Position numbers and translations under genes: made by a program. A model generated the notes under the pieces. It searched no databases, was not told where the DNA came from, and worked only from the letters and a program-made list of their open reading frames with translations. Shown in pieces: positions 36,261-48,330 of a stretch of 64,000 nucleotides of DNA. Numbering within the stretch: the first letter of the stretch is position 1; the number at the start of each line of letters is the position of its first letter. The DNA comes from Hofstenia miamia (taxonomy: Eukaryota > Xenacoelomorpha > Acoela > Hofsteniidae), in the NCBI GenBank assembly GCA_900660155.1, contig CABFPE010000774.1, forward strand, positions 102,774-166,773. The letters run 5' to 3'.

Positions 36261-36546
36261 ACGGCTTTAGATACAAAATTATAAAATATCTATAAGGCGT
36301 TGGATACAAAAAAATCAATGCGGGTTCTAGATACTACAGCGGAGGGCGCTGGATATGGTTCCAAAAAATATTTTTGAAAAAACTGAAACTCATACATAAG
36401 AAATTAGACCCCTATATTCCAAATGCGCATAGTAAACATTTTTGATAAAATGAATTATTCTAGCTTTTCATCAAGTAAGGCGCTGGATACTATGGAAATC
36501 GGAAAGTGCGGGCGATGGATACAAATCCCATAGTATCTAGAACCCA
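36230..36546. repeat. (TA)n followed by a cluster of GGCGYTGGATAC-type motifs
   Basis: After (TA)n (36230-36256) the motif recurs: GGCTTTAGATAC (36263), GGCGTTGGATAC (36296), GGTTCTAGATAC (36323), GGCGCTGGATAT (36345), GGCGCTGGATAC (36479), GGCGATGGATAC (36511). GGGTTCTAGATACTA at 36322 is inverted at 36531-36545. The design, inverted ends with repeated inner motifs, matches non-autonomous DNA transposons, but no target duplication was identified. Confidence 0.55.
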
Positions 36547-37477
36547 GTAAGCGTATATGCATATAAATATTTTTAGAAGTATTTCAGATTTTCTTAATAT
36601 GTTATATTTTGTTAACAAACAGCATAGTTATGTATTTGCAAAACCTAGTCCTTCAAAGTAGTAGGTAAGGCAGGTATTGTAAAAATACATTATTAGCACA
36701 ACTTATATGCTAAGGAATAAAACCGCGTTGCTTGCTGTTATTTTATCTACATTTTTCAAAAAGTCGTTTAAATGCATATTTCAATTATAGCTAACGGATA
36801 AATACATTAGTTTTTCAATTTGCAGATAAGCGTAGATGTAAGATAAAAAAATTTGCGATTTCAATCCATTGCACATTAATTTTTGTTTAAGATGTCACGC
36901 CTCGAATGCTTTTATCGAACGATTAAAAGGCGTTCTCCTAAAACGCTTTTGTTTATTTCAACCAGTTGTATTGTTGCTAAAAGGGATTTTGACCAATTGC
37001 AATCCCTCTTCAAATGTTAAAAGGAATTGTTAAAGTTACGTATACTAAATGCTAACTGATTAGCGATTTCCTACGACTTGACTTAACCTCTATTCTAAAG
37101 ATCTTTCAATATAAACTTTTCAGGGTTTCATGTTTTTAAGCAATAATTGAATTGCTGATTTTCAACTGTAAACCTTGCTTGTTTACTTCTGAAATCGAAA
37201 CAAAATTTCAGAAAAATTAATGATTTTTACTAATTCCTAAAATAAGTGTCGAACAATTAAATTCAGCCCTTGTTTATGTTTATAGACAAATCTATCTGCA
37301 TTCAATTAAATTTAATTATATTTCATGTTCTGGAAAGTTACATATTCTTGATGTTTTGCAAATTTTCCGTTCTCTATACTAGTCCAACCCACACCTCAGT
37401 CTTAACCTTAACCCAAACCATGCTTCAAACATTATGTAGAAGGAATATGTACATTTATTATTAATATCGGTAAGTTT

Positions 37478-37516
<39 letters not shown>

Positions 37517-38307
37517 AGGTTTGCTTAGAAGTCGTTGCGTGTGCTGCGTCTAAATGAAAGAAATTTGCTATCCCTTAAATCTGAAAATCTGGAGCAGTTT
37601 AAATTACTTGACCAAATTGGGACATTGACAGAAGAACTGCCGATTTATCACAAGTGAAAAGTTTCGATTTGATGTCGTTGGTTAATTAACTGACAGTTGA
37701 GAAGATACAGCGGATCACCTGTAATGCTGGAGGGGCAAAGGAGTTTTCTGATTTCATACTTTCTTGTGAAATTACCTAGTTTAAAATCCAGAATGGAATT
37801 TTTCTGTCCTAAGCCCTTTCCATTTTTTTTGATCAACATATCCCATAACATTGTTTCTTAAGTATTTGAAAACAAATTTCTTTGCTTGTTTAACAGGTTT
37901 AACAGGTTTTTATAACAAGTTTGGTTTGCGATTTTTGACAGTGGTAGCAATTGCATTCACTCACAGAAAAAATATTTTGTTTTTCTCATAAATCCATTTT
38001 ATGCAAATAGAAATGTATTATTTTCTTTTTTGAAAAGCATTATTGATTTGGTAGTGAAACACTTTCTATATTAAAAAAGACAGTTAGCTTAATATCTTTA
38101 AAGAAGATTTTTATCGAATATTTAATAATGATACATAGGCGTATTTATGCAAAATTACAATACTAAAGCTAAAATTGATTATACACTAAGAATAGTAATT
38201 TAATGGAAATATGTATTTATATTTATTCAAAAATCCGATTCTTCATTTATTCAAAAGATCATACCTTAATGAAGTTTTTCAAAAGCCAAAATTATCTGCA
38301 TATCGTT

Positions 38308-38350
<43 letters not shown>

Positions 38351-38432
38351 CATGTGCAGTGTATATTACTGTATGTATTTTTTAGTTTTTCGCTGTTTTA
38401 AATGGTTATGTATAGTGTTAAATATATTTTAG
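36547..38432. repeat. Region upstream of TMA7 exons, with two (TA)n tracts
   Basis: (TA)n at 37481-37513 and 38310-38347. Part is presumably TMA7 intron, but the first TMA7 exon, expected to encode the MSGREGGKKKPLK-like start, was not found here or elsewhere on the plus strand. Confidence 0.5.
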
Positions 38433-38622
38433 GACGATTTGGCATTTAAACAGAAGCAAAAAGAAGAAGCTAAGGCTTTGAACGATATGAAAAAGAAAGC
38501 AGCCGGTAGAGGGCCTTTAGGTATCTTTGAATTATAACATTTTCAAATACAAATTTTCGATAACTATTATTTGTTTATTCCATTTAGTTACTGGGGGCAT
38601 AAAGAAATCGGGAAAGAAATGA
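38433..38622 (+). CDS. TMA7: Translation machinery-associated protein 7, last two coding exons
   Basis: Exon 38433-38520 follows the acceptor ATATATTTTAG and encodes DDLAFKQKQKEEAKALNDMK, then KKAAGRGPL plus one base. After a 67-bp intron (GT 38521, TTTAG 38587), exon 38588-38622 gives V-TGGIKKSGKK and TGA at 38620-38622. Human TMA7 ends DKAFKQKQKEEQKK...AAGKGPLATGGIKKSGKK, and, from memory, its introns fall at the same two places. TMA7 is a roughly 64-residue, highly charged protein first found with yeast ribosomes; loss affects translation. Its role is known only loosely. About 25 N-terminal residues are missing, expected on one upstream exon ending at phase 0. The introns show this is the real gene, not a reinserted copy. 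Confidence 0.93.
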
Positions 38623-38688
38623 TGTCATCTAGTCGTTGGATTAATGGTGCTATTTTTTCATTGTAGCTGTTGTTGTTCTGTATGTAAC

Positions 38689-38694
38689 AATAAA
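38689..38694 (+). promoter_or_regulatory. TMA7: Poly(A) signal of TMA7
   Basis: AATAAA lies 67 nt after the TMA7 stop codon, a normal distance for a short 3' UTR. It is followed by A-rich then T-rich sequence. Confidence 0.75.
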
Positions 38695-38710
38695 AATGAA
38701 AATTACATTT

Positions 38711-39348
38711 CTTAAGTTTATCGAAAAATCGCTAATATTCACATTCTGACATAAATATATATATATATATATATATACATGTATATATATAAGGACAATT
38801 CGATAGATTTAATTCTAATAATATAAATATATTATTTGTTGAGTACATGATATTAGCAAAACGCAAAGAAATTTTGGTGTATCATGTGAAACAAAAACGC
38901 AATTCTACCCTATTTTAAAAACTATAAAATATTATCTTGATTTTAAGTTTTAATTTCTAAAGTACAATTCTAAGACATTAAAAATTCAAAAGTAGTACCT
39001 CAAAATGAATTTCTCTTGACTGTAAGGTAAAAATTCTTGAATATAATTAATGAATTTTTTAAAACTGTATAAAATTTCAAGATACTTATATAAACAAGGG
39101 ATTTTCTGTGAGTACTGCTATTGCTTTCCAATTGTGCAAATCATTAAGCAGGTTGTTTTCATAGAAAACAAATTAAGTAAACATTTTTCGTACTGAGGAA
39201 TCTCAGGATTAATATTTCATAAAGCCAGTTAAATTAATATCAAACACTAGGTATCATAAAATCTGATGCTCTAAGTATGATGTATTGTAGCAAGCATTAT
39301 CTTCTTACCCGTGCACGATTTTTTTATAGTTTTGAAAAACCATTGAAA
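38711..39348. repeat. Intergenic with (TA)n
   Basis: (TA)n interrupted by CATG at 38755-38790; the rest is A+T-rich and featureless. Confidence 0.5.
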
Positions 39349-39597
39349 ACTACACGGCAAAAAGAGAATATTTCACAATTTGGGATTTTTTCAGTTATGG
39401 CCCCATTATGTAGACCATGATCCAAAGTGTCTTCCGAATATCACTGTTTTGTCAAAAAGGGCATATGTCTCATTTATTGCAAGGAGAAGAAAGCCTGTAC
39501 TTGGTAAGAAGGGCATATGTCCACTTTGAAAAGAGGCAAAAGGGCATAAGTCCGGTTCTCATGGTTACTGTGACATATGCCCGTTTTCCCGTGTAGT
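39349..39597. mobile_element. Inverted-end repeat with GGGCATATGTC motifs
   Basis: The left end ACTACACGGCAAAAAG (39349) matches the inverted right end ACTACACGGGAAAACGGG (39597). Inside, AAGGGCATATGTC occurs at about 39457, 39507 and, as AGGGCATAAGTC, at 39541, with one inverted copy, GACATATGCCC, at the right end. About 250 bp, no coding frame and no clear target duplication. Probably a non-autonomous DNA transposon. Confidence 0.5.
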
Positions 39598-39654
39598 CTT
39601 CCATTCTATTGAAAATATGAAGTTGAACAAGAAACCTACTCCTACCCAGCTGAT

Positions 39655-39725
39655 AAAAAAGATGCGTACCCGCCCATACTTGCGGGTACAGGCGGGTAAG
39701 CCCAGGTACTCGCACATCATTTATC
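39655..39725. repeat. G+C-rich inverted repeat of TACCCGC motifs
   Basis: GATGCGTACCCGCC at 39661 is partly inverted by GGCGGGTAAGCCCAGG...CGCACATC (39690-39718); GCGGGTA occurs twice within. It resembles the motif-packed interior of the 95-bp hAT-type element at 27130, but no target duplication was identified. Confidence 0.4.
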
Positions 39726-39730
39726 ACTTT

Positions 39731-41583
39731 TGAGGGATGGGGCCTCAGAATCGATCAATTAGTAATTGAAAACAAGTGGAACCTCTGCAACAGCCGATGA
39801 AATTAGGATCCACAAAATTTCCAATCGTTCCTTGTACCACTTGCGACTGCAAATTTTGTAAAAAAAATTTTATTTCCCATGAGACGTGTCCCATGTTCCA
39901 TAAGAAGCCTTACTAAACCTCCAGAATCAGATTCAATTTTTTAAAGGCATCTAGAGATCTGATCATTGAAAAAATATCGATCAACATTTTATCAATTTGC
40001 TGCTTAAGGAATTTCCTTCATTCTAAAAAATTCTTCTGAACTTTGTAAGGTAGCAAATTTCAGTTTTATAGCAAATTGGTACAAAAAGAAATTTCGAGTG
40101 AACCCATTTTACGACATTCCATAATCAAATTTAGTTTTTTGCAATCTTTTTCCAATATGCCTAATAAGCAATTGTTGCCCTGCTAATAGTAACGATTAAC
40201 GGCGAAACAGTTTTTTGGTTTATCAATTTGTCAAATCACTGTTGAGATTTTAACAACTGTCCCTGTCCATTTGTTCTCACTCACTCAACATGGATTTTCT
40301 CGAGTCAGTTTAGAACAGTCAAAATAAATCCGACGTCAGTCTCTCAAATTTATCCTGATTTAAAGACATTGCCAGTTTAAAAGAAATTTTTATCGCGAGG
40401 TTATTGCCGTCAATGTTAATATCTAAATTGAGATGCAATTACAGACTAGTTCTAGGCAGAAATTCACGAATGATAGGTAGAAAGCATCCCATTAAACCCA
40501 TTTCGCTAATTAACGTGTAAATTTGAACGGCAATAAATCATTATTTTTAGGCGAATTTATGATAAACATTAGTTGCGGAATAAAAAATTTAAATTTCGTC
40601 TTCAAACTCATTTGCGAATGAAAATTTCTTGAAATCAATAGATTAGGTTTTAGGCAAGCTCATTAAGTTGTTCTAACAATGAACACATTTTGCTTTAAGC
40701 AGCCGCGTTAAAAACCTTTTATAAATTAACCGTCACCATTGTTCCATCTCCAATAATTCACTTTGAGAGATTTCTAACTAAATGTTTTCTTTAAAAGTTG
40801 ATTGACCCTGAAAATTTTCCTTCCTTCCGCCATTTTACACAAGTGTTAATTTTTCACCATAGATATGCATTTAACAAGTTAATAAGATATAGAGTGCTAT
40901 CTGTAAAAATATATTATAAATATAATGTATTTGCTATAAGAAATTTGACTTCTATTTCTCACAAAATACCATTTTTAGAATGTACCATAGACAATGGGTT
41001 ATTTTCCCTTTAGCAGCATAAATTAACATATCTTTCAGACCGTGTATTGACTTAGAATTGAAATACAACTGGGGAACATTAACAGCTAAGCCTTTTACAT
41101 TGCATTCTATATTTTCAAATAGAAAACAAAATTTAGAATAAATTTAAGAAATCGAATGCATATATTGGGGTTTAAAAATTATCATGGCAAGTAGTCTACG
41201 AAAACTTTTATAGATAAAAACTTCATATTAAAAATTCATTTGATGTGCATACATTACACATAATTAGAAACCCAAGGCATATAAATTATTATGAATACAT
41301 TAATTAAATTTAATAACTGTAAAAATAGAATTTTTTTGTTATTTATTATTTGCTTCTATTGTAATAAAACGTTACTGATTGCTTCCAACCTTGATTTACG
41401 CAAATGTTTACCTGAAAAACGTCATCAGCATACTTATTATGGTGATGAACCTTGATAATTTAATTCGCTATTCGTTAAGGTTTCCACAAATAAATTCTAA
41501 CTTTTAATTATAAATGTCTTAAAGTTTGCTTCATTCGTCCGAATTTGGCAGAAAAATCTTGTTACGTTTTATTAGAAAGCTAT
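39731..41583. other. Intergenic
   Basis: 1.85 kb of A+T-rich DNA without a supported exon. A less A+T-biased stretch at 40260-40540 has no frame or repeat I can identify and could be regulatory. Confidence 0.4.
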
Positions 41584-41591
41584 GTTACCTA

Positions 41592-42757
41592 AAGGGGCGC
41601 ATTGAGAAAATTTGCTTGGGGTATCGGTGTCTAGAAAAAAATTACAAGCCTAAGTGTTGTAGCATATAATATTACTAATTACACATTAAAGTATCAATGT
41701 TTTTTTGTTAATTCGCATACGTTTTTCGTAAGACAGTAAAAAAAATTTTCCATTGAAATGACTAGAATTAATCTTTTACTAAAACAAAAAATCTGTCTAG
41801 GGCGTTTACAAAATACCTAGGTAGCAAATTTGTCATCTGAAATGCTTGAAGTACATAAGAACTAAAACAAATCCTGCAAATGTCCTGTGCATGGACTCGT
41901 GTGGAAATTAGGGTTGTCCATACTTTAGTTATGTTTGAAAAGTTGCATTTGAGTTTTTCACTAAAAAATGCTGTAATTAGTGTAATCCCGTTACCAATAT
42001 TAAAATAATTACATTTTCGCGTTTTTCAGCACATAAAGAAATTATCATTGGTAAAATGTCTTTTGAAAAAGTCAGTGCCTCAATGATGACATCATTATGG
42101 AAAATTCCCAATTTTTTCAGAACATCTAATTTTAAATGCCTTTATTCTCATTGAGTTATAAACTTGTTGTTCACTTGATGATGGTTTTTGATAAACTCAA
42201 ACCCTTAATGACGACACATGCGCTACAATAATTAACAATTTTAACATAAAACTTTTCTGCCAATTACGTAATTATAATACTTCTACACGTTTAAGATATA
42301 GGGCAAAAATATACTTTTCAAATTACATTACAACATCACACTTTAATAAGGGGAGTGCCAGAAGTAAGTTTTGCTTTTAAGTTCAATTATTAGTTGGAAA
42401 AATAGATAATTTCCTTTGCGACATTCTATCAGGAATATTCTTTTTATTTAGTCAGGAAATAATCCAAAAATTTAAAAATTCTATATTTGGCAACTCCGGA
42501 TTCTCTTAATTCCTGCAATTTTGAGCGAAAACTTCATCATTTTTTAGAGGGATCTGCATTTCAAACGATTTGAAAAAATTTTTAAACAGAACTGTACATC
42601 TGGCTGTATAAACCTAACTTTTCAAACATTGGCAAAACATGTAAATCCCTAGTCTACGTGTAGACGCTTGTTACACAGTTACTGCAATTCGTTTACAAAC
42701 CTTCAAAATTTTGAGTGCTTAAGTCGATACACCAATACCCTTTTCAAGGCGCCCCTG
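41592..42757. mobile_element. Non-autonomous hAT-type element, 1166 bp
   Basis: The ends are AAGGGGCGCATTGAG (41592) and, inverted, CAGGGGCGCCTTGA (42757). The similarity continues inward with GGGGTATCGGTGTC against GGGTATTGGTGTATC. The flanking octamers GTTACCTA (41584-41591) and GTTACCTT (42758-42765) match at seven of eight. The 1.1-kb interior is A+T-rich with no transposase motif, so it is either an internally deleted or a wholly non-coding passenger. Confidence 0.75.
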
Positions 42758-42765
42758 GTTACCTT

Positions 42766-43269
42766 TTCAATTCCTATTCAAGTAGCCTCTTCCTAATTTT
42801 CAATATAAGTATTTTAAAGTTTGTATTGTTCAAAACTATAACATGCAGTTCTTGGTTTAGTCAAAATATAACCATACCCAAAACAACTTGAGTGTCCTAC
42901 AAAATTCAGCAAACTACACGATTCTCTGTAATCTACAAAATTGATAATTTTGTCAAAATTATCCGCATTCAGTTAAATGTCTTGAATTTCAAGGCTTATT
43001 GAAAAAACGAATTTTAGGATATATGTCTTATATATACTGTATATAACTATAGCAAAATCAATATACATTAAGGAACATCTAAATAGAAATCAAACTTTAA
43101 GGGACAATCAAATTAATAATGAACTTTACGCATTTTAATTAGATAAATTTTGTAAAATATTATTTTAAAATATAATTTTAACCTGATGAGGCAACGTTAA
43201 TTTTGGTGAGGTGTTGTTAAATTTAAGTTTTGTTTTTTTTGTTTTAAATATGAAGCTCAAAGATTTCTG

Positions 43270-43320
<51 letters not shown>

Positions 43321-43439
43321 TACATAAAAGATTTGGTCAATGAATTCAGATTATATATTAAAAAAAGAAAGAAATTTGCTTCTACTTTATTCAACGAAAT
43401 TTGCCTGTGTTTACTCCGAAGAAGTTTAAATTAAATTCA
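42766..43439. repeat. Intergenic with (TA)n
   Basis: (TA)n at 43276-43316. Otherwise A+T-rich without recognised features. Confidence 0.5.
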
Positions 43440-43860
43440 TTTAAAAATTGCATTTGTCAACTCTTACTTATGCTTCACAATGCTGGTGGCCATCACATAG
43501 AAATTTTCAAAGAAAATGTCTATATTGGATATATTACAATGATAGCATTTTAGACTACAACCTTATAGTGAATGGTAAAATTTAACCAATAACTCTTCAA
43601 TTCTAATTCAGTGATCTCTTATTATTTAACAATATTCTCACTGGGAAGACTACAATAACAGCATCTGATTATTTTTCTTATAAAAAACAATTAATTAGTA
43701 GAAGATCATCTTCAAAGAAAATATTTAAAATACTGGAGTCAAAGAACATTTTTTATTTATCAAATTACTTTAAATCGAGAACATTCACTATTTTCTTCCA
43801 TGAATAATGTTGTTTTCGCAGAATATCGACTTGCGAAACAATAGAATCAGGCAATGGTTT
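43440..43860 (+). mobile_element. LINE fragment, C-terminal reverse-transcriptase region
   Basis: The frame reads LSTLTYASQCWWPSHRNFQR, KCLYWIYYNDSILDYNLI, then, after a stop, FSDLLLFNNILTGKTTITA and LESKNIFYLSNYFKSRTF. This matches the usual C-terminal pattern of Jockey/CR1-type LINEs (YASQVWxP, RRxxKxIL, YxxRL, DLxxxYKxL). The catalytic domain is absent. An old 5'-truncated copy. Confidence 0.6.
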
Positions 43861-44316
43861 TCCCATTTTAAGCGTTTTATGCTATTGCAAAACGTAATAC
43901 AAACTAAATTTTTTTATTAATTAACAATGTATTATCACAAACGCGATGATTTTGTAGTCTCAGTTGATTCAGTTGGAATGGTGGTAAAAAGTTTAAAGCA
44001 AGATGTACGTAGCATTTTATCAAGCTACTGTATATAAAGTAAGTTTTTCAAAGCTATTCAAGAACTGTCTAATCAGAATATTGTTAAGGATATCATTCCT
44101 TAATTGAAAGTCCAATTTCGAAGTAATATTGCCACAATGAAGGTAAATCGCGGACACTAGACTGTTCTTTCAATAATACTGAACCAGCTATCCATTTAAT
44201 GTAATTGCTATTTAAAAATTATGAAAGTAAAATAAGACATTGACAAGAATGGTAATAAAATTGGCTGCTGTCAATCAGCATTATGTTCCCTGTTTATTTT
44301 CATTTCCAACAAGCAG

Positions 44317-45568
44317 CTGTGAAATTAAATTAAACGGATTCCCCAAACAATTAGTGCTAGACAAATCTTTGTTCAAGAATTTACAGAAATATGATACATT
44401 CATTATTACACGTTGCATAAAATTTATGGGGAAGGTAGGCATATAATTCAATCATATTATGTCCAGAACTAAGCATCTTAAATCAAGTGTAATAACTATA
44501 TAAATGAAATTTAAAAAAGTTATTTATATTATGATTTAAAACAAGGACAACGAGTTATAATCTAGTTTTCCTTGATTTTAAATCGGATGTATATAGCATG
44601 GAAGTGCTTTTCCTAAAACCGAATTAAGTATCGGTATCGCAACATCATAAAATGTATTGCAACGATATCCTATCGTTTGTGAGAAAGGTAAAGAATTAGA
44701 TTCTATCGTTAGCAGAACTTCATCCTTCTTAGCCCTCTAGTCATGAAAAAGGAATTCAATGAAAAATGTAAAATTTTCTAAGTACCATTATAACATCTGC
44801 TTCCATGTTGATGCAATTGAATCCAATATCCAAGATGTAGCCTATATACTACACTGAGAATTAATGGCAAAAATTGCATCTATAAAGCAGGAAAAAGTTT
44901 ATATTCAAAATAAACAAATTATTTCATGAAAAAATTTCTAGTTAATTTAGGCATAAACCTCCATTGCATTTTGAGCAATTAATGAACATCAATTCTGTTT
45001 TGCAGTCTTGGCATAGCAATTACTTTTGAAGCATACTCCAAGGTGGATGTCAAAACATGGGCGGACTGAAAATCATTTGCGACTGTGCTTTTAATGATGG
45101 CCGAAATGCTCAAAACTTATGCAACAATAATTGTTATGTTGACATCAGAATAACTAAATTATTCTATTGTAGAGGTTTCACAAATATGGTTGGTTGATAC
45201 GCGTTAGTCTAATTGTATTTAGACAGAAACTACTTTTTATTATGTTAGTATACACAATAATTCAGCATGTAGCATACACACTGTAGGCTATAGTAGGCAG
45301 TAGAGGGCAAACATAGAAAATGATCGCAAGGTTTTTTTCGTTTTGCAAAACACATGTAAGTTTAATTAATAAGAAAAATTTATAAGAACTATTTTAGAGG
45401 ACATACTTTGTTAGAATTTTTTTAACAATGTCTTAGTTATTTGTGCAAAATAATAAAATGGCTTCATTTTAAAATAGATCCAAGATATTTACTCATTAGT
45501 AAGTATCCAATTAGTAGCGGTTGAATAATAATATTTGGTTAATATTAAAATAAATAATAATTTAAGCA

Positions 45569-45607
<39 letters not shown>

Positions 45608-46996
45608 TAATTTACTAGGCAATGATATTAAACTTTCTGATATGTATCAAGTTTTTAGGTGCTTGTTAGAAATTACTTATGTCATAATATATGCCATATA
45701 GAATGATGCAAAGATTTGAATGATTTTCTAATATTCCTTCATATAACCACTATCAACAAAGGCTTGCATCTATAGAGTGACATAAGGTGTCGATTAAACC
45801 CGACTCAATTTCGAATTTCAGGTCGTGCTCGGCTAACAAATTGTTGGGTCGGGTTCAAAACTTAAACTGATAGGCAAAAACTTAAGAATGTTAGGCACCA
45901 CTCGAATTGAAAGAAATTGAAAATACTAAGTAATATATGTGAATGACCATTTTTTTCCTCATCAGAAAATCACTGATTGGGGAGAGATAGAAGCAATTAA
46001 ATATTGGGAATTAAATTCTACATCTCGGGTCTGGTAGTCTTTGGGCAGTGAATATTCTGATCCTACTGGTTGTATGTTAAACTTATATTTTCTCTGTTTA
46101 GTTGTATCATTATAATTATAATCAACAAAATTGGTTTGCATAGCTTTGCAGCGATTAAAGATAGTGTGGTGAACCTTTGCATCAGTTCGTCAATGCACTT
46201 TATAATTTTTCTATGTTTTTCTCATGGCCGTGTTTAATAGCCCATTAAATTCCTTCTATTTTAATAAACATTCTATGCAAATTATACCAAGAAGTCTAGA
46301 AATAGCAATAAATATATATTAAAGAAGAAAAAATATAAATAAGACCTAAAAAAGGCACGAGAGAAAGTCTATATATCCACTAAAAAAATTTTTACATTCA
46401 AATGAAAAAATTGTAACTGGTTTTCCAAATTTACAACTCTCATTTTATTCTGAAATTTCTTGCTGATTAATTTGTTCAGCAGTTCTTCTAAATTTTACTG
46501 TTTATTAAGGAAAGTGAATCCAAATAATATATACTTACAAAGAAGTATAAAAGAGCGAGTTACTATCGAATTAAAAACTTATGCGTATTTAAGAAGTATC
46601 AACTTAAAGAAAGAAAGAAATTGCAAATTCAATGACGATGAAGTCTTTTGTATTAAGAACAATAATTTAAAGTTTTATTGTCAATGAACAAAAAGGACTG
46701 AGAAGCACCAGTGAGAAAGCGAATTCATTCTTAATTCGATTTTAGAGCTTTTACTGTTATAATCTCTATGGATTTTTTACAGGTGATTGACAGATGCATT
46801 ATTGTTGGCTAGAGTCTTACCAATTCACATGCGATATTCTTAAGAAAAATGGTCAAAGTTTCGATAATGTGCAAATCATTTTAAAACCAATACGATTTCC
46901 TAAATTAAAAATTAATCAAGAAGTAAAAGTTAATGTACATGTGCGTTGTACATCAGAGGAAAGAACCATAATAATCAAGCTACAAGCTCCAACTAG
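44317..46996 (+). CDS. Two exons of an unrecognised gene
   Basis: Exon A, 44317-44434, follows a strong acceptor (TTTCATTTCCAACAAGCAG) and encodes CEIKLNGFPKQLVLDKSLFK then NLQKYDTFIITRCIKFMGK, ending phase 0 at AAG|GTAGGC. Exon B, 46794-46996, follows GATTGACAG and encodes MHYCWLESYQFTCDILKKNG, then alternating hydrophobic and charged residues (VQIILKPIRFPKLKI, VKVNVHVRC, TIIIKLQAPT), ending ACTAG|GTATAA. The phases agree, so they can be joined directly. The strand-like alternation suggests beta structure, perhaps an OB-type barrel, but this is inference and no family was recognised. Exon A could also be read from an ATG at 44243. Earlier and later exons were not found. A (TA)n tract (45577-45603) and a repeat patch lie in the intron. 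Confidence 0.45.
45577..45875. repeat. (TA)n and an ACCCGAC-type patch
   Basis: (TA)n at 45577-45603. At 45790-45865, GTCGATTAAACCCGACTC faces inverted GTTGGGTCGGGTTC, with GGTCGTGCTCGGC between. It looks like another small motif-rich element, with the right end possibly at ACTTAAACTG. No target duplication was identified. Confidence 0.45.
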
Positions 46997-47632
46997 GTAT
47001 AAGCTTATGTAGAGGTAGAAAACTATTGTTAAATCACATTTTAAAAAGGGTATGTAAAAATACTTGAGGGGGAGGGGTTGCAGTGCATTTCTTGTGAATC
47101 GATTCGACACTATTTGCTTCACATATTTTTCAATATTTTTTTTACCTCTCAACGTTAAAATACTTCAAATGCTTTTTCATGGTATATCTTTGAATGGGGT
47201 TAGTCCGTTTTTTACGATTTTCAAATTATAAAATTTTGGGCAAAGCAGCGAAAGTTGCTTTAGGTAAATATATAAATTAACATTCTATACAAAATTTTTG
47301 TGAGCTAAATATCTTCAAGTTCATTTTTCAAACACACGGGAAATTTTTATTAGTATTGTGAAAATTCGATAACTCTCAAGCAGCTTCCTGATGCAGATTG
47401 CCTTTACAGAATCGTTTGAAGTTATTATTGTCCAAATTTAAAACGTTTACACTTTACTTTGTCTTTTAATATGCAAATTTCATAAAACAAACAAAAAACT
47501 TTAAAGACTAACATTTAAATATAATTGAGAAATTCTGTCCCCACACCTTTACCAAATTTTAAAGAGAGCTTAACATTCCGATATTACTATTAATAATTTT
47601 GTTAACAAATGCGTATGATACTGTCCAGGAGA
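46997..47632. other. Intergenic or intron
   Basis: A+T-rich with a short purine run (GAGGGGGAGGGG, about 47070). No supported feature. Confidence 0.4.
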
Positions 47633-48330
47633 TTTTTTTTCTTCAATAGCTTTATTTGTTTGCTCCATGCATATGTACAAATAAGATATATACATATTTA
47701 CAAAAATGTACCGAGAATTTTGATATACATATGCTACAAACTAAGCTACAATAAATAAATTACAATGCACACAGATATTTACAATTAAAATGGATTAAAA
47801 ATAAGAAGTTTCGCTACAGTTTTAACATTTTAAGTATTCTGTTATTATTTTGTTCTGATAATAAATTGTGTTTTAACCGTTTTTTTAAATTCATTTATAT
47901 TGCTGGCTTTCCTTACACTGATAGGTAAATCGTTCCACAGTTTGCAAAATTTGGTTGCAAGAGAATTTTTCCAGTATTTGCTTCTTGGATGTATATTGTT
48001 TATGAATGTGTTTGCAAGGTGATTATATTTTACATATTTCTTGGTTAGTGCCCTACTACTTGTTTTCATCTGCTTAAACATGTGTACTAAGCTGTTGTAC
48101 TTGGTTATAGTAAATGGACGAAGCAATGATAATGTTTGCAGTTTTTTACTAACTTGATGTTTACTAATGGAAAACATGACACAGATTGACCAGTTAAGCA
48201 ATCTATTTATACGCTCATGCTCAGCCGTCCTAATATTGCTTAAAAGAATGCAAGCATATGTATATTGACTGATTTACTGAAAATTATATATTCGAGACAA
48301 CTTAATGCAATGTTTATCGCTAAATTTATT
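47633..48330 (-). mobile_element. LINE 3' end with reverse-transcriptase C-terminus
   Basis: The minus-strand frame 48201-47845 (118 codons, TAA) and its broken upstream part read ILLSNIRTAEHERINRLLNW, KLQTLSLLRPFTITKYNSLV, SRSKYWKNSLA-like and FCKLWNDLPISVRKASNINE, then FKKTVKTQF. W-N-x-L-P-x-x-V-R-x-A followed by FKK is a hallmark of LINE C-termini. A 3' UTR of about 200 nt ends AATAAAGCTATTGAAG plus a run of A at about 47633, a good 3' terminus. The catalytic box is absent (5' truncation). It has few breaks in its last 118 codons, so it is moderately young. Confidence 0.75.

Noticed and set aside
37380-37420. CTTAACCTTAACCC, telomere-like
   Set aside because: Only two or three irregular units; not an array.
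43184-43200. CTGATGAG, part of a hammerhead ribozyme core
   Set aside because: The required CGAAA and cleavage-site stems are absent downstream.
45020-45079. Short terminal-exon candidate after TCTGTTTTGCAG (LGIAITFEAYSKVD...)
   Set aside because: Only about 19 codons, and its phase does not fit the neighbouring exon at 44317-44434.
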